A stretch of DNA of 64,000 nt from Centroberyx gerrardi (lineage: Eukaryota > Chordata > Actinopteri > Beryciformes > Berycidae): contig NC_136010.1 in the NCBI RefSeq assembly GCF_048128805.1, positions 16,314,480-16,378,479 of the forward strand. The letters are read 5' to 3'. The notes beneath the pieces are model-generated. The model worked only from the letters and a program-made list of their open reading frames with translations. It was not told where the DNA came from and did no database searches. Below are positions 31,053 through 48,900 of this stretch, piece by piece. The number at the start of each line of letters is the position of its first letter. The first letter of the stretch is position 1. The translations under genes and the position numbers were made by a program.

Positions 31053-33982
31053 TCAGGAGGTGAAAGAGTAAGCCTTCAGGACGTCTTTCCCATCGTTCCC
31101 TTCTACTGAGGCCACAATGCTGGAGTAGTCACAGGCAACGTGAGTGAACCCTCTGGAACACATAAGCAGTAGGGACAGGTTTAAGAAAAGACCGCCAAGG
31201 GAATAAGAAGATGGTGATATTTATGTCATAGCATGTCATATCAAGTACAAATGAAATATCTGTGTTTGGCTTCAGGCTGTTATTTTAATAAAACACATCA
31301 CTGATTACTCTTGACGTCGACCTGGCTGCTGTTGATACACCATATAGGTGCATATGAATGGCCCAGCGTACCTGGACATTGCGTGAGAGCCTCCCAGTAG
31401 GTGGTAGCGGCTCTCCAGGGTCAGTCCTTGGTCTCTGTCGTTTCTCCACGTCAGCACTCGTAAGGAGAGGTCTCGAGACGCCGTCACCACGCGAAAGCTA
31501 TCCTATGAATGTAATTGCACAAAAGAACACAAATTGGACATTTTCACACACAAACATAATACACATTTCACACAGAGGGTACATTGCATATTGCCACATT
31601 GGATATTTCTTGCACTCCCCGTGAGAAGAGAGCGTACCACACATATGGAGGAGATGGGTTCAGTGTGGTCTTCGAAGCTGGCGAGCAGGGCTCCTTTCAG
31701 AGAATAGACCCAGAGCCCTCGGTCAGCCGCCACCACCAGAGTGTTGCTGTCCTTGGCCTCCAGAAGGATGCATGGGGCTCTGTTGTTCAGTGTCAGGGTG
31801 AAGGACTCCACCTGCTGGACTAGAATGAGAAAAGGTTCAAACTTATACTGGGACAAGCTCACTATTAAAAGGTAAAATCCACCCTTGGATATTCTTACAC
31901 TGCAAGATATCAATTTATGATGTTCAGTGCATTCAAGAAGTTATTTTGTGATGTAATGTAATATAATTTTTTTAGTTTACCCATTTCCCTTGACCTGTTT
32001 CTACTTCAAAAATATTCTATCAAACTCCATTGTGGCTGCATTGGAAATATGTGGCTGTCATGTCACATCATCTACATTTGGCCGGTTATCTGCAGGAATC
32101 AGAAAAATACACCACCAAACAACAAAACGTTCCCAGATATGAAACGTACATCACCAATAGCTGCTGTTTAATAGAATCAGTGTTTTAGGGTGGATTTTTC
32201 CTTTAATGGTTCACCAACTGAATATATTTTCCAATGGCTGATGAGGGCATCGATACCAAAACTAAAGATTATCACTAGTAGATCAGTAAATCCTTACCCT
32301 GGATCTCTGTCTTGTACTTGGTTTTTTTAATGCTGACATCTAACACAGTGAGGGCTTTGTTGTGTGAGCGGCCCTTGTGATGGATGATGGCCAGTCTGGC
32401 AGGCTGGCTGGGTATGAAGACAGCAACCTGGCACCCGCTGACTGGCAGACACTGGCAGAGAGGCTCTTCGTCCTCAGAGGGAGAGGTCAAACTCTCAGTG
32501 CATATCACCTGCCAGAAAATCATACAATAGTAACGTTCATACAATAGTATAACTGTTTCTTGACGCTCTTATCAATGAACACCTTTTACCCCACCGTGCC
32601 ATTGGCACAGATGTGTGGTAAAAGAAAACATCAGAGAGCCTACGTGACCAGGAAACACAAACATAACGTCAGGCCTTCAAAAACAGCAAGAAATACCTTT
32701 GGACTTAAATCATCATTGTCCTTGGTTCCAGCCAGGATCCATCTCTTGTCAGGTGAAACTAGGAGTATGTTGACTTTAAAACTGTCACACACCACTAGAC
32801 TGGACTTTCTAGTCAAAGCTGAACCAGCTAGTGTGCACACAGCTCCCTGACTGGTGCCTACCTGGAAGAAAATGGAATGAGAGATAGAAGTGTTATTTTG
32901 CTAGAAAAAACTCTGGTTGTGTATTACTTTCAGTTATACAAACTGAGCAGAAATAGGAGAGGATCATTTGGTTACTCACAGAGAGGAAGCAGCTGTTGTT
33001 AATATTGTACTGTAGTAATGTGCAGTTTGGAGAAGCAGCAGAGTAGGAGGCGGCCTCCTGCCCAGTCTGACCCTGCCAGGTCTTGATGAGGCCTGTGGAG
33101 TCTGCTGTAATCACGACTCCATGCTCTCCGTCACTGACGATCGCTGTCAAAGGACTCTGCACAGGACTGCACCACAGCTGTGCACCCTGAGCAAAAGACA
33201 AAAAAAAAACATGTTTGATTGGAATGAAAACCTGCATACACATGGCTCTCGATGGCACACGGTTGAAGGCCATTGATTTAGAATATTTATGACTTAGGTG
33301 TACATGCAGTATGGCACCCCCCGCTGAAACACTGTCACTTCACTACTGCCTTGTTTATATAGTGACTTTTAAGATTGAAGGTAGTTATCGACTTGTAAAT
33401 GTATTGTCTAAGCTTTTGTTACAAGGGCTGACAATATGTGACACGTAAACATAAGTTTTACATGTATTCTGTGGCAGTGAAGGGTTTGTTTACATTTGTT
33501 TTGCCTGTAAACACTGTATGAATGTTAAATTTATATTGGATTAAAAAAGTTCCAAAAAGCCCATTCGCCATCTACAGCAAACATAAATATACCCAAAATT
33601 TTGACAGTTGAAACAATTGTGGGTTGTATCTTTAATCCAACTGCGTGCCTCCAGACAGATTATTATTATGCAGGTATTACAACATTGGTACTACTGCTAA
33701 TAACAGGGATTATGAAATGCAGGATGATACACTGAAGGTGTTGTACTGACATTTTGGATGTTCCACGCGCGGACGGTACCATCAGTAGAGGCACTGCAGA
33801 CTACGGCATTGCAGTTGCAGAGGTCAGGGAGCTGGGGCAAATTCCCCTGCAGGTACACCAACCCCACCACCCTGCCTGGAGGACAATACACATGTCAGAT
33901 ACAAAAAAGATGAGTCATATGGCAGCGGCAGTCAGGAAAAGGAGATCCCATAGAGAGAAAGAGGGGGAGAGAGAGAGATGGA

Positions 33983-34037
<55 letters not shown>

Positions 34038-34186
34038 CACACACACAGACAGAGACAGTTGCAGACAGAACCAAAGTAGAAGAGGCAGAGACAAAGGACA
34101 AGAGAAAAGAAATTGAGATTCAAACTGACAGGATGCCTTTCGGGTGATATTCTTGTTTTGTTTCTGTGATGTTTTCTCAGTGATCT

Positions 34187-34255
<69 letters not shown>

Positions 34256-34886
34256 TATATACCTGTGTGGCCTCTCAGGCTTTTGCAGGTGTAATCACCA
34301 CCGGACCGGCCTTTCGTCATCTTCATGTCTAAGTAGGAGCGTTGCAGGTAGTATCTCTTCCAGGCCCGTCTCACATGCTCACTGCCAACCACAGCCAGAT
34401 TACAGAAACCCCAGCGCTGAAGACACATCCTCCTGCAGGGAACGCACATTGGAGGTCACTTACAGTATGTGTTGATTTGATCCCCTGAACACAACACTCA
34501 TGATCTACTTGATTCTGTTGAAAAAGGTGTAGCCTACCCTCCTCCTGACAGTCATTTGGAAAGCACAGATAAAGGCTATGAGCTTACCTCCATAACCAAG
34601 GAGTCTCTGCAGCTTCATGCCAGTCCTGAAAACATAAACATATCATGCACACAGACATACACACACCTGTCAGACACTACTGATAATCATTCCGATGGTA
34701 ATTCACTGAGTTAACAACAACACGTGAGGAAACTTACATTGTTATTGCCTATAAGCACATTACTTCCGCAAGTTGGCCACTCCTTACCTTACAGACACTT
34801 GAGGCACTGATTAAATCTTCCTCGTTAAAGAACGTAAAAATCTGGATAAGGCAATCGCCAGTCAGGTATGCATGATGAGAGTCCAT
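31053..34886 (-). CDS. fbxw12: fbxw12-like F-box/WD-repeat protein, 10 coding exons, 475 aa
   Basis: In transcript order the exons are 34886-34788, 34625-34588, 34432-34263, 33875-33751, 33186-32980, 32861-32697, 32508-32298, 31819-31638, 31502-31372 and 31152-31053. All sites are GT-AG and 1428 nt stay in frame. Residues about 6-50 form an F-box (LTGDCLIQIFTFFNEEDLIS, then SSVCKDWHEAAETPWLWRR), which would recruit SKP1 into an SCF ubiquitin ligase. The rest is WD-type repeats, for example GHTGRVVGLVYL with STDGTVRAWNIQ, DSTGLIKTWQ, DHTEPISSICV and ASRDLSLRVLTW, forming a substrate-binding propeller. The LWRRMCLQRWGFCN stretch resembles FBXW12 (LWRSLSLQRWDCSN), and the length fits that family. 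Orthology to mammalian FBXW12 rather than another FBXW member is a recognition call from memory. Confidence 0.8.
33985..34049. repeat. Compound (GT)n(GA)n(CA)n microsatellite in fbxw12-like intron 3
   Basis: GT repeats run to 34020, followed by GA repeats to about 34037 and a short CA run. Nothing else is recognised in this part of the intron. Confidence 0.85.
34189..34251. repeat. (GA)31 microsatellite in fbxw12-like intron 3
   Basis: About 63 bp of uninterrupted GA lie only 11 bp from the splice donor after the F-box exon (donor at 34262). In the transcript this reads as a long UC tract right after the 5' splice site, a potential PTB-binding region. Confidence 0.9.
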
Positions 34887-35976
34887 GTTCTAATAGAAAT
34901 GAATAGCCTGTCACCAAAAAGGTCTCTGCGCCAGAGCCACAGCAATACAGTGGGGAACTTTTCCTTTCAACTACGGAAAGAATATAGGGACAAAGGGACT
35001 GTATTGTCTGGTACTGGCCGGCATGCCCCTCACTGCGCCACCAGATGGCGCCATAATAAAAGGTAGGCTGCTCAGAAAGGTCTCCAGAGCAGAGGCGCAC
35101 TAAACACAACGCGCACCGGTCGCCTTACTAAATTGAGAAGAAGTGGATGAGCTGTATTTTTTAATACAACACATGACAGGTTATGAATAAATTTGATAGG
35201 TTACATCATAACTGTATGAAGTTTCACTGAGACTCCAAAGGTGTCCATGGCACCTGTTTACCTAATATGGACTGGATAGAGTGAAATGAATCAACCATAG
35301 TCTAAACCTTTATGAGGCTATCACTCTTATTCACCTTTTGTAATCAGTGCAAGTTACTCGTCTTGATTTTGACCCGCAACCTTTTGTTTGTCTTGATGCT
35401 TCTTCCTTGGCCAGGTCTCCCCTGGAAAAGAGATTCATAATCTCAATGGGACAAACCTGGTTAGATAAATGTTCAATTAGAAAAAGGAAAAATCTTATAG
35501 CCACGTTTCATGGACTCCAGACCCAACTCAGTAGCCAAATAAACAGCCATCCCAATCAATCAAGGTGAATTCACAGAAGAGGAGTGTGTTGAGATTCAGC
35601 CCTGGCGGGATTCCTCAGCAGGGCCCCATGTCTCCTGTGAACACGCCCCAGATAGATGAGCCAGATATATAGCCAAGACCTGCGGGTAGCAGAGGAACTG
35701 TGAGAAAGAGATAATCGCACTTGCTCACCCCAAGGGTTACCTGTGACACCCTCGCAATGACAAGAGGGCCCAGCGAAAGGGGGCCGCGTACAGGGAGTTT
35801 GGATGATATCCTAGCAGGCAATCTGTAGAGGTTTCTGAGCGTGTGTGTTTTTTGATGATATTCGTCATTTGGAGTTCCTCTGGAGTTACCTGGGCTGTGA
35901 TCGATCGGAGAATAAGCGAACCGAGTTACTCATCACTTCATAGAAATCGTTGCATGAAACTGAGAGCGGGGCCGCA
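34887..35976. promoter_or_regulatory. Head-to-head intergenic interval of fbxw12-like and wnt7a
   Basis: This 1.09-kb interval must hold the 5' UTRs and proximal promoters of both genes. It contains the CTCF-like site at 35038-35050. No TATA box was convincingly placed. The sequence just before the wnt7a ATG (GGGGCCGCAATGA) is GC rich. Confidence 0.6.
35038..35050 (+). promoter_or_regulatory. CTCF core motif between fbxw12-like and wnt7a
   Basis: CCACCAGATGGCG matches the CTCF core CCASYAGRKGGCR at every position, and the surrounding GCGCCACCAGATGGCGCC extends the match. It lies 152 bp upstream of the fbxw12-like start codon and 927 bp upstream of the wnt7a start, in the shared head-to-head interval. 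Binding and insulator activity are inferred. Confidence 0.65.
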
Positions 35977-42649
<6,673 letters not shown>

Positions 42650-42682
42650 GAGTATTTATTGGATGGTGTGTGTATGCAAGTA

Positions 42683-42687
<5 letters not shown>

Positions 42688-42718
<31 letters not shown>
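42688..42718. repeat. (GT)n microsatellite in the wnt7a 3' UTR
   Basis: About 15 GT units begin 38 bp after the wnt7a stop, so they are probably transcribed. Confidence 0.85.
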
Positions 42719-42719
<1 letters not shown>

Positions 42720-45700
42720 ATGCGTGTCTGTGTGTCCCTGTCTGTGGGCATCTGAGTTTTATGTATGTATGTTTTCATGGACAATGTGGAACTGTTAAAC
42801 TTTACAAGAAGGCTGTTTTTGCAGTCTAGCCATACATAATGAGGAACTACTGTACATGCAGTAAGTTGAAGATGGGGCGTCACGACTTCTTTTGCACACA
42901 AAGCTCCTCACCCCTCTTCATGGATTTTTGTGTTTGCTGGGGTGCGATCATGAATCGGTGTGACAAAACATCGCAAAGGGAAAACCTGTGCCCTGGCATG
43001 TGGGATTGGATGGCTTCAGTGTGAGGCAAAATGTCAAGACTTTAAGCTATGGACATGTACTGACATTTTGACTGTTTAGGAAATGGACATTGCCAATGCA
43101 AATTAATCAATGCTGGATGTGATTGCTGGTTCCAGTGCAGACTGCTGTAGTTCTCTGTTCCTAGCTCACTCCCTATGCACAGATGAAATGACACAGCCAG
43201 CCATTGGGAATATTTAACATACTGTATTTAGAGAATGAAAAATAATTAATATTAATTTATTCTATAAAAACTACTGATTTTGTCCATTATGGATCAACAA
43301 TAACTAGATGATGGGAGGTTTTAGTTTATTAATGCTATCAAAAATAGTCCACAGTAAATACACTGGAATTGAATCAGCCTGGAATAATATGTTGTGTTGT
43401 AGAATAATGTTGTTCCAGATGAAAGTGGTGTAGGCTACTCACATTGACCTTCTGACCTTCTCATGAGTTTGTCTTCCCTCTGTTTGCTGCTAGTCTAGAG
43501 AATCCCACTTTTTGAGGTAGAAGGCTGTACGCTCTGCTGACTGTCTTCAATGGCAATGCTCACTTCAGGCTGATTTAGCTTAACAGGACTTATTCACTGA
43601 TCAAAAACACAGGCACATTTTCCACTTTTGGTAAATATTGGTTAATAGAGTATATTTTGTAAAAGGCTATTTTTATATGAATGTCTTATTTATATCTCTT
43701 GCATATTCAATGCCAAGTTCTCCCCTTCACCCCTGTTTTTAAATCCTTGTGAAAAAGCTGATATGTAAGTTGGCCCCTGCTGTCACTGCCATAGTTGTAT
43801 ATTGTAAGTGATAGAAACTGTTTATATATGGCTGTGTTCAAACTGCTGTGTTTACTGCGTTTCATGACTACTATTGATGGAATACAGGAACAGAATAACA
43901 CTAACAAGCCATGACTCTGAGAGTTTGATTTCCACCTTTGCTTACTCACACAGCGATCTCATTCTGACCCTGAAAGGAGTACAAATGTGACTGTCACATC
44001 ATATTGGAGTAGCTTATATAGTATGCAAAATGTTGTTTTTAGTTTTACAATAGTTTTGCAATGATCAAAAATGCCTAAATGGATGTAATGTGCTGGAGAA
44101 CAGCCTGAAGGTACTGTATGAACATTATGGAGAATTGACTAAAGAGGATATTGACCCTAAAAAATTCCTGGCCATAAATCAGTGTAGCTTTGGAGATGTT
44201 GAACATTTATTACCTTTATGACATTTATTATCTTAATTACTCATTGCACAGACATTAATTAACCATAGATTCATTTTTTTTGCTTTCAACTAAACATAAA
44301 AGCACATTGTAATTAATCATAGCTTTATGGTGGTTTGCACTGTAATCAGACACTCATAAAGTATCATAAAATGGAGATAAAAGTGCTCAAATATCATATG
44401 GCCATCATGGAGATAAATCAGTTCACAATGGGCTTATCCTACAAGCACAATGTGTGCAATGCACAGCCGCGGAAAGAGAGACGTTCTTTGAGGGGGGAAA
44501 GTTATTCAAGCTTAATTGAGGGCCCATCTCGCAGACTGGGAAGCAGTTGAATGTGTCGGAGGAGAAAAGTGTTTGTGCTCTAATGGTAGGGTACCAGTGT
44601 AATTGATGAGACTGGTTGGGCAGACTGTCAAGGTGATGACTTGCTCAGTCGGGAGGAGTGGGAGCTGTCAGGTGATAGATGACTCGCACATCTGCTTCAT
44701 TCACTCCTGGGCCACTAGTTGCTACAACAACTCCACTGCAGCAGAGAAAATGCAGAGCAGTCTCCAAGAGAGGCAGGGCGACGTGTCAGGGAAATGTTAA
44801 CGATGCTAAAGCCCACAATCGTTATAGATTCCACTCCCATCGGCCTGGAAGTGGAGTGGGGAGACGGGCCCAAGGTGTTGATGGAAAACCTGCTCCCAAT
44901 AACCTCTTGGAATCGACCAGTGTACCCTGTAAAGTTTTCACCTGTGCTGTATTTTATTTCTACATGGGCATTTTCCCAGTAAAAGACTTTTCTTTTTTCT
45001 TTTTTTTTTCTCCTCATTGAAACAGTTGAGACATATGAGAAGTCAGGTCTAACTTACAGTAGATTAGCAGTATTATGTGTCATTGGCAGAGATGATCTGC
45101 TAAGAATAAAGAGAAAAGGGGTGTGAAGGGGATAATAACAGAGGCTTCTCTTTGTCTGACAGCAGCTTTCAGCTTTCATAATATTGATACAAAGGACTCA
45201 CGCATACGAATAGGCAGCTGCCCAAAAAGCCCTGGTTAAACTTAAACTAGGGTTGTGTGGAGGATGCACATCACATTATCTCACGCCTTTACAAAGCACT
45301 TGAATGGGAGTTCTACCACTTACATCTCAGAGGCTCTAAAATGGGTCACCGACTCACTTTCACTTAGTCATGCCATAAATTAACGTTTAACTGACTGGGC
45401 AAAATCTCAAGTTTGTGTAGATCCTCTGAATGAGGTGCTCTAAGGTTATGACTAAAAATCCCACTAATGCTGATTAATAGCTAAGCTTTACACCATCAAA
45501 GCTTTGATGCTATCATTTACTGTATAATATGCTTTGTCAAACAAACACTGTAGTTTAGCTGCTGTTGCAGATAATCCACCTGCAGTGTTTGCCAGTCAGG
45601 TGCACAACAACACCACACAGAGGCCACAGTCACCTCATCCCCGTTGAGTCACAAGCACAAAATACCACCTTCTTTGATATCGCTGCCTAAGTCAGACACC

Positions 45701-45842
45701 CTGCAGGATCACTGAAATGCTAATTATACTCTTAGCTGTGTTTCTCCATAAACAGGACTAGGTCCATGCCAAGATGTTCAGGGGTGTAATATCCATGTTG
45801 CTCTGAAGTGGGGTTGCTTTACCCTTTGGAGTTTTGTTTATA

Positions 45843-45942
45843 AACACACACACACACACGCACACACACACACAGACACACACACACAGACACACACACA
45901 CACAGACACACACACACGCACACACGCGCATACACACACACA
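45843..45942. repeat. (CA)n microsatellite with regular GACA and GCACA interruptions
   Basis: A roughly 100-bp CA array with interruptions recurring about every 14-18 bp, in the interval downstream of wnt7a. Confidence 0.9.
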
Positions 45943-48900
45943 TCACCTGCGGTAGTTGGAAATTGGTGGTAGGTGCAGATTTATGGTTGGTAGTCTGGCT
46001 CGCTCCCTGTGTTATTGCTGGAAGATTGCCATGGCTTCCCTATCTGCTCCCATGACCTGGTGCATTAGGGCAGCCCAGCAGTGTACTCCAGCCAGCAATT
46101 AGCGTCAAAGTCAGCCATTATACTTTTAAAACATATTTAGGCATGATCCATCCTGTTTTGGGCTTTATCATTAGATCAACCTTGGCTATGCCACAGATTG
46201 GAGTTTCAGTTGAACTTAAAATTTGAACTTAAAGTGAAATTGATGATGCAGCCATTTGATGGAATCAGTGACATGAACCTTATGAACTTTATGAATAGGA
46301 ATGAGTTTTTACATCTTATTCATAATATCAACATACACATTAATTACATTGACATGTAAACCAGTGATCAGATCTCTTGCAGCTGTTCAGTATTGTTTTG
46401 GGTCTGCATGACAACAACTCACAGAATTAGAATTAAACATGTACCAACGATAGCATTTTGCCTTTTGGCCTTTAATTTTCCAACAAAACCCCAGCATGAC
46501 TAAAAATATACCCTCAATGAATAAGGGAGTGACTCATAATTTCACAGAAAGAGCTGTTAAGTCATACACTTTACAGTACCTTCATTAAAACAAGGCTCTC
46601 TGTGTGTCAGAACTGTACTGTCTCAAAAGTTTCAAACATTTCACTCAAACCAGGGGGACACCGTTAAAGACAATAATTTGAAGGGGAGGAGGAGCGAGAA
46701 AATGCGCTCTCCACTTTTGCTCTCCCCCTCGCTCTCCCTGACCATAAATCTTCTGACACATGATTATGTCAGTCATACTTTTGTTTTTCCTCTGGTTGAG
46801 ACATGCACAAGCACCTGAGCGCTGCACAGTAAATTGCAGAGCACAAGGTTGTCTTTATGTGATTCCAGAGATACTGTATGGGCCCAGAGCTCATTCATGC
46901 ACTCTCTTAACAGCATTGCTGTTTGAGGCTCTGCGATGGAAGCCAGAGATAGCTGGCAATATCCACTCCCCACAAGAGAGATCCACAACTGTTTGTCTCA
47001 AAGCAGCCCTCACAGGGTCTATCTGACTTCCCATGGTCTATCTGATTTCACAGGTAAACACGGTGGTCAGATAGCTTCAAGGTATTGTCAGCGGCATTAA
47101 GGCAATCACAGAGAGAACACAGGCCGGATCAACTCTCTGGGCGAGTTTGAAGGAGCCATTCAAGATGATTTGAATGAACACACTGGCCCGCTCAACCAGC
47201 CTTTGTGGTTCTGCAGAAAGCTCTTGAAATATGTAATCAGGGAACAGTAATGCATCTGAGAAATGTGGAAATGAGAGCTTTGAGGCCGCCTTTGATGATT
47301 GTGCATGAGCTGTGGTGTATATTGATGTATCTTCAAACGATCTGAGCACCCCATATGATACTTTTTCTTGTTTTTGGAGTGGTTTGGAACAGGGCTATGG
47401 AGGGCCCTCATACCTGCCCCTCCACAAGACGTCACCTGAGCCAAGCTTACAGTAATCCTCCGACGTCTCGGGCGTCCTGACACGGGATGTTTTGAACAAA
47501 AACACCAAACTCACTATAACCCCAGAAGGCCCAGAGCCTCTTGGGAAATATCACTGATCTTCCTCCAGCAGCATGACAGTCAGCCAGCCAGCTAGCTTCT
47601 TAGCCAGTCAGTCAGCCTGACAGCCCTTCCCTGTCTGAAAAAAAAAAAAAAAAAATCCTATTCTTGATTTGATTGTTTCCTCTTGGTTTGACAGGACAAC
47701 AGGTTCATAATTAACCACAGAGTCTCAGTGGCGCAGTTTCACTCTGTGGTTACCTCCGGATTACGAAACCTATCCCATACAAGCACATTGGCAACACACA
47801 GCACATTGAACCAGAGAGGAGGCAATACTGAAATGAAACTGGAAATACAGCCAGATCTTGTCTTCTATTAGTCCATCCGTCACTGACTGCCAGTCAATGT
47901 CAATTTTAAATTTCTCATTTTTTAATTTTTTTCAAGAAGGGAAGCCATACTGCAGGAAAAGGTGCACAAACAAGTCATTGTGAAGTAAACATTCTGTGTG
48001 TACTTTACTGATGGTGTCATAGCTTCCAGACTCAAGTCTCTTGGCTGAAAAGTTCAGAGGGAGTTGCAATGAATTCTCTCTAGCATCTTGTAACCTGTCC
48101 AGACACGCTCCTAAATGTATCATTGCAGAAAGCCATGAAACAATTTGAGCTGATGCTGCCAGTTTAAATAACTAAACCGTGTGGTCAGAGCTATTATATC
48201 ATTAATCTTCTCCCTCTCTCCACTCATGCTTTGCCAAGATATGAAAACACCCTCACCTTCACCCAAATGAAGTAAAAAGATACCTGAAAGTACTTCTTTT
48301 GATATGTATATCCTACAATGCTGGTGACAAAGGTGTTTTGAAGTCGATACCACAAAACTTTTCAATCATGTTATCTGCATTTCACTCCCCTCTGCTGGAT
48401 TTAAGTGCATATCCGAGAAAAGACTTTGAAATAGATAAGAAGATTTTGCTGTAACAACACACAGCAAACTTGTTCTGCACAATTAGAACTTGTATATATG
48501 GGTCACAGACCGGTCTTTGCATGCGGTTAATTGCGTACTCTACTGATGTGTTGATCTGCTTTAATAAGCACTTGAATGGAGTTTTATGTCTCTGGCTCCC
48601 TGTAAATAACAGCCAGTGTTGGCTGTAAACAGGGTAAAGGCCTCGGTAGAGATGTCTGACGGGTATCTCAGGTCACTCTGTTCACAAAACTAAACTTCTC
48701 CGCACAAATTTCAGTATTTTCATTCAGCAGCTATTCTCCCGGTGATTACATAGAGCACAATGCATTCACAATCACTGTTAAGTTGCTAATCCATTTTGAA
48801 AAACTGAATTGAAGCGTGTAGGTAATGTGCACTGAATGACCTCCAGAGTTCGAATGGAGGCTGTGACAGTGGTAGATGATTCTACAGTTCAGCTCAGGGT

